Positions 47,717 through 58,430 are shown, numbered from the stretch's first letter. The stretch is 64,000 nucleotides of DNA from Paracentrotus lividus (GCA_940671915.1 CALNVZ010003434.1:5264748-5328747); one strand, 5' to 3'. Notes: generated by a model not told the origin, from the letters alone. Program-made: numbers and translations.

Positions 47717-48411
47717 TTTCTTAATAATCTCCTTTCCTCTTGCAGTGGTGGTGGAGGGGGTCCCCATCTGCCTCTCTGCTGATCTCTGTTTCCCTCCCTT
47801 CTCCCCCTCCCCTCCTCTCTATCCCTCCCCTCTCTTCTCCCCCTCTCCTCTCTGTCTCTCCTCTCTCCTCTATCCCTCCCATCCCCTCGGTCATTCCTTG
47901 CTGGTCTTTCCCTCTCTGCTTGAATCTGGAGTCTCATCCTTTCCTGATCTTCTATTGCTTCTGATAGTCGTCTGTATGTTTGTGCATTTCCATTATGATT
48001 TTGAACGTCGAGTTCTGCAATAACAGATACAACATCAGCTCCATGGCTCGCCCTTAAACGCCAATACGACAAAGCCTCATCGTTGGCCCAAACCCATTGG
48101 GTTGTTCCATTTTTTATCCGAGGGGCATAACCATGAAGCAGTTGTTGAGTAACTGTGGGTCCTAAATACTCCCTCAATATTTGCTTAGGCCTTATAGCAC
48201 TCCCGAAACCACCAACTCTCATGGAAAATTCTGGTGACGGTTCGTAGAAGACCACTTCATTGAGCCTTTTTCGCATTGCTTGGTGGGATTTGGTGTAGTC
48301 ATTTGTTGAAAATACTTCAACGAGCTTCTCACGAACGTCTTGTTGTATCCTGAGTCTCCTCGTATTTAAAGAAATGCAGATAATCCCTGGAATAATGATG
48401 TTGCGTTCCAT
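47713..48411 (-). CDS. Unidentified 232-codon frame antisense to the phosphatase intron
   Basis: The first ~165 residues have mixed, protein-like composition (REKLVEVFSTNDYTKSHQAM, FYEPSPEFSMRVGGFGS, REYLGPTVTQQLLHGYAPR, TTQWVWANDEALSYWRLRAS, HGADVVSVIAELDVQNHNG). The last ~65 are an Arg/Glu/Asp/Gly-rich tail ending in PPPPPL. The ATG at 48411 lies four bases after a TTTTCCAG acceptor (minus strand), so this may be a 3' exon and not a whole gene. The stop is supplied by the CTAG of the adjoining palindrome, suggesting that an insertion set the C-terminus. I cannot assign a family. It could be a transposon ORF or a host exon. Confidence 0.5.
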   Translation of the reverse strand: MERNIIIPGIICISLNTRRLRIQQDVREKLVEVFSTNDYTKSHQAMRKRLNEVVFYEPSPEFSMRVGGFGSAIRPKQILREYLGPTVTQQLLHGYAPRIKNGTTQWVWANDEALSYWRLRASHGADVVSVIAELDVQNHNGNAQTYRRLSEAIEDQERMRLQIQAERERPARNDRGDGRDRGERRDREERGRREGRDREEGRGRREGNRDQQRGRWGPPPPPLQEERRLLRN

Positions 48412-48822
48412 AGTGCTGGAAAACCAAAAAAGAACAAACAGAACAAAACAAAAAAGATCAGAAATTCATGAAAGCAAACCATAAATAAATAAATAAGGAT
48501 GAAAATAAATAAATAACTTATAATTAGGACCCCCAAAATGCAGTACAAAACAAGCAAAAATGAAAAAAAAAACAAACAGACAAACAATTTTGCTGAAGTA
48601 AGCCTTGAACATGGGTTCCCAGTATAAGAAGCGATGACTACAACAAATCCACATCCGTAATATCATGATTTTTAGCAAATCAAATTGTTGCAATGATAAA
48701 TGTGTACTACATGTTTGCACCTGTGCATCATTGATCAGTTAATTCATCATACAGTCAACACATTACCCCTTCCAACTTTCGTGCAACAATAATTTTAATG
48801 TATTCATATTTTCTATTTTCAG

Positions 48823-48880
48823 ACTATCGTTTCCATCGGGCCATGCATCTTCTGCTTTTTACTTTTTCACTTACTGGGTG
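48823..48880 (+). CDS. Phospholipid phosphatase, exon 4 (catalytic motif 2)
   Basis: The 58-nt exon has acceptor TTCTATTTTCAG (48811-48822) and donor GTAAGT at 48881. The first base completes the Arg started in exon 3. It encodes LSFPSGHASSAFYFFTYWV, which holds motif 2, PSGH, whose His is the proton donor/nucleophile partner in PAP2 enzymes, and most of the fourth membrane helix. It has the small size and phases seen for this exon in vertebrate PLPP genes. Confidence 0.96.
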
Positions 48881-49387
48881 GTAAGTATTTCATCCACTTT
48901 TTTATTCTAAAAACTCTGGACTCTTCCCTAAAATAAACAAACAATTTGTTATGTGGATTTTTTTTTAGTAACAATGACACACCAATTTGACATTCATATC
49001 ACTGAAATGGCTATTTAAACATGATAAACATAAAAACTAATAAAACCATTATAATCTTACCAATTTGGTGGTGTACAGCCTCGAAAGATCAGAATAAACC
49101 TGTTAACTCTCCTTGATCTAGTCCAAATCCACAATGATGGTGATAGAGATTAGTCAAATATTATGAGGTTGTAAATTGAACATCTATTAATAATTATTGG
49201 TGATTTCAGCAATGTGAACTTAAAACGTTCACTGCAGATGATATGTATGATTTTTGAAATATACACTGAATGAGACCATACAAACACAAGCTTAGAAATG
49301 CTGCATTAACCAATAAGGATGAAGAAGAAGCAGAAAGAGAAAAACCGTCCTTATTTGAAAAAATACAACCACCTACCATTCCATTGT

Positions 49388-49480
49388 CATGTGGGAATAC
49401 CCACTGATCTCTGGTAGAGATCATGGGGAATACCCACTGATCTCTGGTAGAGTCTGGTAGAGATCAGTGCAGTGGGGAAT
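49388..49480. repeat. Short local duplication of GGGAATACCCACTGATCTCT
   Basis: The unit occurs twice in direct orientation (about 49392 and 49425), with an inverted AGAGATCAGTG afterwards (49469). Confidence 0.85.
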
Positions 49481-50174
49481 ACCACATAAATTAGAAGTGA
49501 TTATAGAATTTGAATGTCAACAGGTGTAGATTTCAAAGATTTTTTTTTTTCTTTTATTCAATAGTAGCATGAATGGAAAGAACCTTGAAAATGGTTTGAT
49601 AATGGATGGGAGCATTGTAGCAAAACCGTGTTCTAAAAAGAAAACTACATGAAACATTTTTAGGAAAAAGTATAAACATTTAAAACGTTGACTTTGAAAT
49701 ATTATTTATTATTAATGGAGACCAATGATAGTTTTGTCTATTGGGATATTATGGGATATATTTCTGATAAAAGCTTATATTGTACAATGATATCTTGGAA
49801 AACAAACCTACCCATAGATCAAATCAGGATGGGAAGGGAATATTTTTTTTTTTTAAAGCAAGGGTTGCTCAGGACAAAACTTAATACTTGGGATAAGCTC
49901 ATTTTGAGAAATATTTTTTTTATAGGATAATATCAAGCTAAATAAACCTGTTCATATGCTTTCTACTATAAAAGAAGTTTGCTATGGAGATGGTGTATTA
50001 CAGGTAAAACAAGAGCTGATTTTGAGTATAAATATTTTCATGTATAGTCAACCTTGCCTTTGTCAAATCTGTTTGGACTTGGACATATCTTTAAAATCCC
50101 CTCCAGACCTTTAAAAAAAAAGGGTGACTAGACACAACAACCTAAAAAGCAACATTATTTTTTTTTTCCTTTAG

Positions 50175-50226
50175 ATATTCCTGAAAAAATTTCCTGAGGT
50201 CTTCAGAGATACTTTTTCTCAGGCCA
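50175..50226 (+). pseudogene. Degenerate exon 5 copy a
   Basis: The acceptor TTTTCCTTTAG (AG at 50173-50174) is followed by ATATTCCTG, then TTTCCTGAGGTCTTC, GAGATACTTTTTCTCAGG. This aligns with the first part of exon 5 with two codons missing, and the frame is open across the homologous part. Similarity to exon 5 ends near 50224. Confidence 0.65.
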
Positions 50227-50281
50227 AGCAACAAATAAAAATAAAAAACAAAAGGAATAATTAACTATATTTTCATTTCAG

Positions 50282-50350
50282 ATGTACCTTCAAACGAGAA
50301 AGATACCTGAAGTGTTCGGAGACACTTTTATCAGGAATTTTGGAGGATAG
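50282..50350 (+). pseudogene. Degenerate exon 5 copy b
   Basis: The acceptor ATTTTCATTTCAG (AG at 50280-50281) is followed by an in-frame [18 protein letters not shown], against [18 protein letters not shown] in exon 5, then NFGG and a stop at 50348. This is the best preserved copy. If spliced to exon 4 it would truncate the enzyme before catalytic motif 3. Confidence 0.8.
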
Positions 50351-50433
50351 TCCCCACCAAACTTACAAATTGTAGTAATAAAGCAACAAATAACAGAACA
50401 AACTAACAGAATGATCAACCATAATTTCATTTT

Positions 50434-50530
50434 CCAAGCAAGAATGACCCCTGAAATGTTTGGAGACACTCTTCACAGGCCTTTTATCAATATTTATCAG
50501 ATTTCGGAGGCTATTCACAATTAAATTTAC
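50434..50530 (+). pseudogene. Degenerate exon 5 copy c, acceptor lost
   Basis: QARMTPEMFGDTLHRPF is readable from 50437. The junction and first codons are deleted, so TTTTCC runs straight into AAGCAAGAATG and there is no AG acceptor. The frame ends at a TAA near 50522. Confidence 0.78.
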
Positions 50531-50610
50531 AAAAAGTTGAAGTGAAGTTCACAAAAAAGGACAACACTGACCTATACCAACTTAATGATTAATTATAGTT
50601 TTTCCTTCAG

Positions 50611-50700
50611 ATATAAGCGAGAATGATCCCTGAAGTCAATGGATGCACTCGTCTGAGGCCTTTTACCAATAGTTACTCTTTAGATTTCAGAAGGCTGTTC
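50611..50700 (+). pseudogene. Degenerate exon 5 copy d
   Basis: The acceptor TTTTTCCTTCAG (AG at 50609-50610) is followed by ATATAAGCGAGAATGATCCC, TGAAG: exon 5 with a 5-nt deletion that creates an immediate stop. Similarity continues to GAGGCCTTT (about 50667). The following ~110 bp matches sequence after copy c, showing that the duplicated unit includes intron-like DNA. Confidence 0.78.
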
Positions 50701-50793
50701 CTAAATAGAAATTACAAATAGTTGTAGTGAAGCGACAAAAAGGACAACACTGAACTACCAACTTAATGATTAATTCATTTGTTTCTTCTTCAG

Positions 50794-50976
50794 ATATACC
50801 TTCAAGCCCGCATGATCCCTGAAGTATTTGGAGACACTCTTCTGAGGCCTTTCCTTCAGCTTACTGGTACCATGGCAGCCATGTTGGTTGCTCTGTCTAG
50901 AGTATCTGACTACAAACATCATTGGAGTGATGTTCTTGCTGGGAGCACCCTGGGCCTTGTGGTAGCCATCTTGTTG
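50794..50976 (+). CDS. Phospholipid phosphatase, exon 5 (catalytic motif 3)
   Basis: The 183-nt exon has acceptor TTTCTTCTTCAG (50782-50793) and donor GTAGGT at 50977, phase 0 at both ends. It encodes [20 protein letters not shown], the fifth helix ([17 protein letters not shown]), motif 3 [12 protein letters not shown] (SR-x5-H-x3-D, whose His is the catalytic nucleophile in this superfamily) and most of the sixth helix ([12 protein letters not shown]). It is the last and only intact member of a tandem series of exon 5-like copies. Confidence 0.97.
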
Positions 50977-51099
50977 GTAGGTTAAGCCAAAACACAGATT
51001 TTTGTATTTCCCCCATTATTTCTCATATATTTCTGATTGTGTCCTTCTGACCTTGAAAATGAAATGCTCCAAATTTTATTGTCCGGAAAGGATATTTAT

Positions 51100-51285
51100 T
51101 TTGCCCCTTTTCTTGTGGGCCGCTGAGCAGCGCCAGAAGGGCGTTGCTCTATCCCCCTCTTGTTGACCGCCAAACAGGGAAGCAGCAACTACAATTTTTT
51201 TAACGTCTTTTGGTATGACGCGGCCGGGGCGCGAACCCATGACCTCCCGATTATGAGGCGGACGATCTATTCACTGAGCCAACAC
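51100..51285 (-). mobile_element. tRNA-derived SINE (Met-like head)
   Basis: On the minus strand the head runs from 51285: GTGTTGGCTCAGTGAATAGA (A box), then CCTCATAATCGGGAGGTC (anticodon loop with CAT, as in elongator tRNA-Met) and GGGTTCGCGCCCC (B box). The body continues to about 51100 and holds GGCGCTGCTCAGCGGCC-like hairpin sequence. The stems do not pair as in a functional tRNA. Confidence 0.8.
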
Positions 51286-51329
51286 TTAACTAAATGTCTT
51301 TAGTTTTTAAGGAGAAAAGACACACTATG

Positions 51330-51480
51330 AAAGTTAATAGGGAAGATCTGAATTTAGCAAAAAGAAAGTGGAGAATTGTCCACAAAAACAAGCTATTTTG
51401 AAGCACTTTTGCCAATTTGAGGATTCACATAGGAAGTACAACCAGACTTTTTAAACTTCCATAATTCAGCAGTATTTTTG
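51330..51480. mobile_element. Degraded half copy of MITE family D
   Basis: GAGAATTGTCCAC, TATTTTGAAGCA, TTGCCAATTTGAGGAT, CAACCAGACTTTTTAAACTT and CCATAA follow in the same order as the right arm of 42372-42952. Confidence 0.72.
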
Positions 51481-51969
51481 TCAAGAGTCATTTCTAATTA
51501 TAAGATGATCTCATCTTTGTGGTTTTTCATCCATTTGAATGTTGCAGTATATTTCTTGAGATTTGCTTTTTAATAACATGATCCTTTTCAATCCTATAGT
51601 ATATCTTAACCCATTCATTTACACTTTCTTAGATACATGGTAAACCGTAATGTTTATGATGATAAATGCATTGTTATTTCGTCTCCAAACTAAAATTAAC
51701 AGGGTTTACTCTTAACAGTGTTCCATAGGGAGGCACATGCATCTCTTGCCCGATTCAGCAGTTATACAAATAAACGTCAAATACTGGTTAAATGGGCGTT
51801 TTTATTATTATTCAACCCTGTCAGTGGTTAACAAACATTGCTGCTAAATCCAATTGCCCAGTCTTTACTGATTAGTTCATGTTTGATCTACCTGGAGGAT
51901 TGAGAATTTTAAAGATTTGTACATAAAATTACAAAAAATTACAAATCTCTCTTATTTTTATTTTTCTAG

Positions 51970-52131
51970 GCGGTGTATGTGAGTGATCTTCTTCGGATAC
52001 CTATATCAAGGGAATCTCGGATAGAGAAGGGTGATGTCATGCCCCTCTACGGGTCAGGTTCGGCTATCAGTGATCAACTCAGTAGCGATAGTAAGGATCA
52101 TGCTAACAATGTTGTCACGGCGATAGCCTGA
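51970..52131 (+). CDS. Phospholipid phosphatase, exon 6 and stop
   Basis: The acceptor TTATTTTTCTAG (AG at 51968-51969) is followed by AVYVSDLLRIP, the conserved end of the sixth helix. The 40-residue cytoplasmic tail is rich in Ser and charged residues (ESRIEKGDVMPLYGSGS, SDQLSSDSKDHANN) and ends TAIA at a TGA (52129-52131). Phase 0 entry matches exon 5. The AVYVSD block is a hallmark of PLPP1-3, so this is the canonical last coding exon. Confidence 0.95.
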   Translation, partial: AVYVSDLLRIPISRESRIEKGDVMPLYGSGSAISDQLSSDSKDHANNVVTAIA

Positions 52132-52589
52132 TCAATCTAGCCACACCCACTGTCTCTATGTCTTCTGTGTTCACTGGTGATGTAGTTGAGACCTAGTCTA
52201 CGTGCGCAAACCCTCGTCGAGTATGACTATATACTTCAGGCTATAGGTCCTGTATTGCAGCTGCTCCTGAAAGTTTTGACACATCTGAGGGAAGTTTTAC
52301 TAGGCTTCATCTAAGGCATAATATATTAAAATTTGAATTATTTGCTTGTAGAGTAGTCAAATTCAATCTTGGTTTTGGGTGTCTAGTTTTGGAGTTGAGT
52401 TTTTGAGACCTATTGCCGAAATAATTTTGATAATCTTTTGAGAACTAATGTTGAAATTACTGTGACAAATACTTATCACCTACATCTTAGACCCTGGAAT
52501 CTCAAATTCATCACTTGTAGCCACTGTGTGATGAGGTCCAGTAAGGTTTGAGATGCGTAATAAATGCAACCACAAAGTTTTCCATCTGA

Positions 52590-52728
52590 GGGGGGCGTTT
52601 CATGAAAGGACTTGTCGAACGTTTTATCCGACAAATTTGCTCTCAACCAATCAGATGCAAGCATTTCAGTAGTTTACAATAGTTGTCAGTGACAATTAGT
52701 GAATATTTGTTTCATGAAATGCTCCCCT
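52590..52728. mobile_element. MITE with GGGGGCGTTTCAT ends (copy 2)
   Basis: GGGGGGCGTTTCATGAAAGG and TTTCATGAAATGCTCCCC are inverted. The interior (GTTTTATCCGACAAATTTGC, ATCAGATGCAAGCATTTCAG) matches 43250-43390, partly in the opposite order. Confidence 0.83.
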
Positions 52729-53924
52729 GGCCTTTCATCTGAGGGACCAATGCCTTGCTTGACTACATCACCGGTGCCAGCCCAACATAATCCAGTCTAT
52801 CCCATCATCAACCAATTGATTAATCATGTTCCTAACCCAAGCACCACTTACTCACAGCCTTGCTTTCCAGTATAATGTAAATTTCTGATGTGGATCTAAA
52901 AATTCATGTAAATAATTATATAATTAGACCAGTCAACTATCAGACCTTTTTTGCTTCTTGAAAGAGGCCCAGATAACAAAAGTTTAAAGGCTTGAAATAA
53001 TATGTTATTTCATCTTGGAACCAAAATCTCTCTAAATGTCATGTCTGTTGGACTTGACTACATCTATGTAGCGGTGATTGTAGGCTAAATGCACTCAATG
53101 TTGTCATGATAATAATGGTGCTTTTAATTGTGGGTGTTTAAGGTGCTATGGAAATCAAAATTTTTATATTTCTATTTTCTTCTCTTTTGATAATTTACTC
53201 ACATTCTCTTGCATCCCTTGATATGTGGTCTGGATTTAATATTTCATTTAATTATCTATTAGTGTCAAATGTTTTTTTATTCATGTAAATATTAAAACAA
53301 TAATCCTATCTAACTTAATATTTTAAAGAGTGTTTATATCGATAACAGATCTAGTCTTGAAATTATGATTCGACATTTGAAATTATCTAAACATGTTGTA
53401 GATACTTTATATATTTTTTGGGGGAATGATAATGGTGCATATTACATATGTTATGCACCCTGGAATATGAACTTGAAGTGAGTTAGAAATGAATTCATTA
53501 TCATATTGCATATGTTCTCAACAATACTAGAATATGATATTGTAACAATGATATTGCAACATATACTTGTACGTACATGTACCAAACCATTATAACTATT
53601 TCATCTCTCACTACCATGTAACATAATGTATGTGTATCACATGTAGCATACATATCATATCTGGTTTCCCGTCCATGTTCCCTCACATATTTTAAATATG
53701 GTTCATGTATTGATCACTTTCCAGTCAATGGGACAACACTAGATTCCCTGACAATACTGAAGAGTATACCCTTCTAAAGTTCCCTGAAATGAGATGCATT
53801 CAAATTGAGACATCTTTCAACAATTAAATTGACATCGGATCATCTTCATGTCATTTGAGATGCGGTTCAGCATCAAGAGAGGCTCCCTAATATCTTCTTA
53901 CCAAAGAACCTGGATTCACTGTCA

Positions 53925-54340
53925 AGTTCAGACGCAATGTATAGATAAGGAGCGCCCCCTCTTGGCAAGAGCAGGATATTGGGAAATGATACTTTGCTTT
54001 TTTGTAAGTGTCCCAGGGCACTTACAATGCAATGATAATTTAATTCAAAGAAAAAGAAAAAAAATTGGATTCAAATTATGATTTTACTCAGAAACATTGA
54101 AACTGAGATAAAAACTCATATGTCAGTCTTCAAATGTAAGAACTGTATAGATATTGAGCGCCCCCTCTTGGCAAGAGCAGGAAATTGGTAAATGATATTA
54201 TGCTCCCATTTGTGTCCCGGGGCACTTTCAATGCAAAAATAATTTCATTAATTTTTTTTTAAAGATATAAAATATGTTTTCACTCAAAAGCACTGAAACC
54301 AAGATAAAACTTGTATACGAGTCTTCAATGTAAGAAGTGT
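53925..54340. repeat. Two tandem copies of a ~206-bp unit
   Basis: AGCGCCCCCTCTTGGCAAGA occurs at 53951 and again at 54157, each followed by GCAGGA, a GGGCACTT block (54012, 54218) and TGAAAC with GAGATAAAA-like sequence. Confidence 0.85.
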
Positions 54341-54591
54341 TTGAGAGCTCTTTTCAGAGTACTAGTAGTTCAAATAGCGGAATAACCTCCTACTCTTCAA
54401 TAGAAATAAAGACCTACCAATCATTTATATGGCAAACAATAGAACCTGATTATATTTTTATCTAACATCAATCATTCAGCATATAAGACGGATATTAAAT
54501 ATCGTCCTTTTAATAAAGATTGCATGAAGGTAGGCTTACTATGATTTCGTTTGAACCCTCACTATTTCTTATTTTATGTTTTACCTTATAG

Positions 54592-54651
54592 GGATGTTAT
54601 GTGAAGAAGGCAAGAACGGAAGGACAACCCTTGAAGAGAAGAAGAGAATAA
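54592..54651 (+). CDS. Candidate alternative last exon of the phosphatase gene
   Basis: A strong polypyrimidine tract and acceptor (TTTATGTTTTACCTTATAG, AG at 54590-54591) precede a phase-0 frame GCYVKKARTEGQPLKRRRE with a TAA at 54649-54651. An AATAAA signal (54647-54652) overlaps the stop. Joined to exon 5, which ends in phase 0 inside the sixth helix, it would close that helix with GCYV and a short, strongly basic cytoplasmic tail in place of the exon 6 tail. Chance cannot be excluded for a 19-codon frame. Confidence 0.35.
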   Translation, partial: GCYVKKARTEGQPLKRRRE

Positions 54652-54692
54652 ATTCAGAAAGATATATTTCCTGTTGATTCTTTTAAGATATT

Positions 54693-54855
54693 ACAGTCAA
54701 TTCCTGTTATAATGATCAGAGATATGATGAAATGTCATTGTAAAAAGGCAATTCTCCTAGTACCAATTTTAAATGTGTTTATATGCCTATGTGTTCAATG
54801 TGACAAGATTTAAATATAACAAGATAATAATTGGTTATAACAGGAGTAGACTGTA
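54693..54855. mobile_element. MITE with ACAGTC ends (copy 2)
   Basis: ACAGTCAATTCCTGTTATAA and TTATAACAGGAGTAGACTGT are inverted, the same family as 24660-24849. It starts just after the candidate alternative last exon. Confidence 0.82.
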
Positions 54856-54899
54856 GCCTGTATAATATCTCTCTCTTAATCCTTTGAAACCTGAATTAT

Positions 54900-57800
54900 T
54901 TGCACATTTTGTGAAATCCATAATGAACAAGTTTTATTCACTAGGTTGAAACAGGAATGTTTTATTATGAACTAAATGTACTCTATTATGTGATTTGCAA
55001 TAGCGCCATCTTTCGGTGGAAGACTCACAAGTTTTAGACCATGGATCCTATTAAAAAAAAAAAAACAATTCTCAAGGGCACAAAAGTCATGGAAAGTGGC
55101 CTATTGGGATATTTTACTATCTCTGAAAAGGTTTTTCAAAATAGAAATCTTATCTATGATGAATCCTGACAAATTTAATTTAGAGTGGATCTGATTAGAA
55201 GCTTTAAGAATGCCTTGCATAGAGCGTAGTAGAATTCATAGGCCCTGGCAGTGTACTGTACACATGCATTATTTTAAACCTAAAACAATAGACCAGTTTA
55301 CTAACATATTCAAATTTTATGCATACTTTTTAAACAAAGGTTGTTATTGACAACCGGAAAGCTTGCCAGAGGCTTGCCCAACATAGCAACAACCAATGTG
55401 TGCAAACTGGATTCCATGTATTGTAGTTTATTCTTTTATTACAGGTTGTTTGAATACCTTGTTACTTTGTCGCCAGGAAAGAGTATGCATAAAATTTGAA
55501 TATGTTTATAGTAAACTAGTCTATTGAATATCACAGACAATATGATATAAAAGAGAATATATTTTACGAAATTATCCAATACATGGCCACATTTATACAA
55601 TTGTCATTCGTTTCTGTTTCCTTATGTGATGATTGGTTTATTTATTGGACTTGATTACTAAGGAAGCAGGCTTAATAGGAGACCTGGGTGCTTACAGGTT
55701 TAAGTCCTATCTAAGGGACTTGATATTTGGAATGAATGCCTTACCAAAGGGCACAGGCACATCGACTTGATTTCAAACAGGTGATCTCGCTACTATGAAA
55801 CCACCGCTCAACCAAATGAGCTATTACTGATTTGTTTGTATCCAAACAGTAAAATTACTTGCGCTCTTTAAATATTTAACAGTAAGAAGGGAATCTAAAT
55901 AGAGATACTACTGCATTCTATAGTTTCAGGCATTTAGAACAGTAAAATTGTCTTACAAGTAAAAATTAACAGTAAAAAGTAAATAATTGTAGTGAAGTGT
56001 TGTACATTGAAACTTGCTTTAAGACATGTACCAACTGTAAAAACAGCTCCTTCATTTGTATATCCAAAAAAATAAAGAATATTTTTATGTCTCTGTGACC
56101 ATTATCAAAAGATTTAAAATAAACTGTATTTATATTCATGTCATGATATCTTCAAGACAGATCTGTAATCATTCATTGTCCTCAGGAAAACTAAATTAAT
56201 ATGTGCCCACCTGGAGTTTCAGAATTCCAGGAAAATTGCCTCTGAACTCAGTATATTTTGGGATTCATTGTATTCATTCTGTCTGTATTTTATAAAACAG
56301 TAAATTGATGATGTGTAATGTAAATTCTATTGTAATGGGATGGTTAGCCTTTTGTTGAGGGACATAAGGACACTATGTCATTTCATGAGGAGTTACACCC
56401 TTCTGTTCCTCAATGGAGTGCATCATTGCTAAATGTGTATATTTTGCTGTACAGATGAATTTGCATTTCATTAATATTTTGTGTAGCTGGCAGAAGGACG
56501 TAAGTTCTAAGGCATTCATTGAAACGTGAGCATGATGATTGACGGTGCTCGTGTTAAGTAGAACGCATCTCGATTGAGTCTGTGCGCATGTACATTGTAC
56601 TTGTACGTGTTATGCTGGAATCTCCATTGCATGTGCATAAAGCAAAAAGGGAATTCACTTCTAAAGCCCTTCTGCTAGCTGCACAAGAATATGAAGTTTG
56701 TATATATTGAGAAGTCTGTATTTTATTAAGGTAGTAGAATGATATGATAAGAGTTTGTATATATTGAGAAGATAAGAGTTGAGAGCTGAAAGGGCATTTC
56801 TCTGTGTTGAAGTATACGAATTAATAACATTCTGGCTCTTAGCACACAGTTCCAGTACGTTTATTCTTCTTATTATTAATAATATTAATATGTGAGGGTT
56901 TATTTAAAGATTTTCATGAACAGGTGATTTCATTTCCCCAGAAACTCCTTGATATTACTTCTAAATACTTATATTTCAATCAATAAAACAACATATATTG
57001 GGGAATTTCTTGGTGACAAAGTGACACAAAGGACTTGTTTAATGTGGAATAAATTACCTAGCTGTCATATTTTACTCTGAAGTACAATACTCATCAAAGA
57101 AAAATTTCTGCACGAAAGATATATTTCTTTATTACACTTGGGTGTTTTTAGTTACACATGACTATATGAAAGACTTGAATATTAATTTCTAAATGATTGA
57201 AAGTATTCCTATCATTTTAACAAAGTGTGCCTGTAATTGTATAAATAAATCTCAATTGCAAAATGGTCCAAACATCCCATTATTATTATTACTTAGTAAT
57301 CTGCTTATTTCAAACTTGGATTGTAAATAAACATTTGGCTTGCTTGCCTCATTCAAGACGGTTTAAAATTATGTGTAATGGTTTTGCCTCTCCTGAAAAT
57401 TCACTTCTAATTCACAATTAATATGTATGTTGATAAACACAATAAACAGTGATGATTGTTTTTCCTTTTATGAGATGTAAAAAGATGATGGGAAATTTAT
57501 CAATTTACAAATGTAATATACCTGTTTGCCTTCGGTATATTGCATTTTATAATACTATAATTATAATCTTATTCAGCTCTTTTACATAGTACATTTTTAA
57601 ATTATTTTACTTGTTATAACGGATATGCAGTTTTAGTATAAAAACAATATCAGAATATAGCAATAATAATACTGACTCAGCTAACTTATTATAAATATGC
57701 ATTTTGTACACTTTTATCTTCTAATGTCCTTATGTATATTAATGAATTCATTTCGATTGCATACATTTGTATCATAGAACTATTGTATATTGATATTGTC

Positions 57801-58425
57801 ACAATTGGACCAATTAAATAACGCTTGTCTAACATTGAATGCTCGTATCTAAAGTTTGTTGATTATGCTGTATCTCTAAAATCTTGTATTAATGAAAGAA
57901 AATCAAACGATTTTAAACAAAATGACATGCTTTTGTGAATTGAAAGACACACACTCCCTACTCACTGGTATTACAACATAGCTAAAATGAGTGCATTTTT
58001 TTCTTCTTCAAATTTACAAGTCTTTTATATGTTGTCATATTTTATTCATGGCCAGAGATTTGTCGAATATTTTTGTATATTCTGAAAGAGGGGACTTTTC
58101 CCTATTATTTCCTGAGAGCAGTAGATGACAAGACCCGGTCACTTCTGAACGAAAGGGGCGACAAACGAACAAAGGCCCCTAAAATGACATTTTAAGATGT
58201 TGGGGTTATTAGTGAATAAAACTATTATGGAGGAGTCAAATTTCTCCTCAAACTGTTAACACGTTTTTATTATCCTTGTGGCAAATTGAATTTAATTCTG
58301 TCGTTGCCAAGAAAAAATTTAGTCCCGTATTGCAAAGACGATTTAATGCAAGTTTTATCGTCATGAACAAGTGCAGAAAGCTACACAAGCTACGTAAACG
58401 GTAAAAACCGTTCAATATAACGAAA
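54900..58425. other. Non-coding AT-rich intergenic region
   Basis: Apart from the SINE at 55670-55833, I see only AT-rich DNA with several AATAAA motifs (for example 56069 and 57242) and a short duplication of TTTGTATATATTGAGAAG (56697, 56754). No coding exon is recognised. Confidence 0.5.
55670..55833 (-). mobile_element. tRNA-derived SINE, degraded
   Basis: On the minus strand, TAGCTCATTTGGTTGAGCGG (A-box region) and CCTGTTTGAAATCAAG (degenerate B box) lead into a body with GTGCCCTTTGGTAAGGCATT. Confidence 0.68.
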
Positions 58426-58430
58426 ACGTG

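Larger units (their letters stand above)
24184..48822 (+). other. Phosphatase intron 3
   Basis: This 24.6-kb intron has donor GTATGT and acceptor TTCTATTTTCAG. It holds most of the transposons and simple repeats of the window, listed separately, and an unidentified antisense reading frame at 47713-48411. Unannotated parts (24.9-25.4, 33.0-35.5, 36.0-40.3, 41.4-42.3 and 47.0-47.6 kb) are AT-rich non-coding DNA with short homopolymers and microsatellites. Confidence 0.8.
52132..54590 (+). other. Probable 3' UTR and downstream non-coding region
   Basis: Non-coding sequence follows the TGA. A candidate AATAAA lies near 52558, others further on. It includes the MITE at 52590-52728 and a tandem duplication at 53925-54340. 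The transcript end cannot be fixed from sequence alone. Confidence 0.5.

Noticed and set aside
51211..51285. Functional tRNA-Met gene
   Set aside because: The A box, anticodon loop and B box are tRNA-like, but the acceptor and D stems do not pair, and a SINE body follows.
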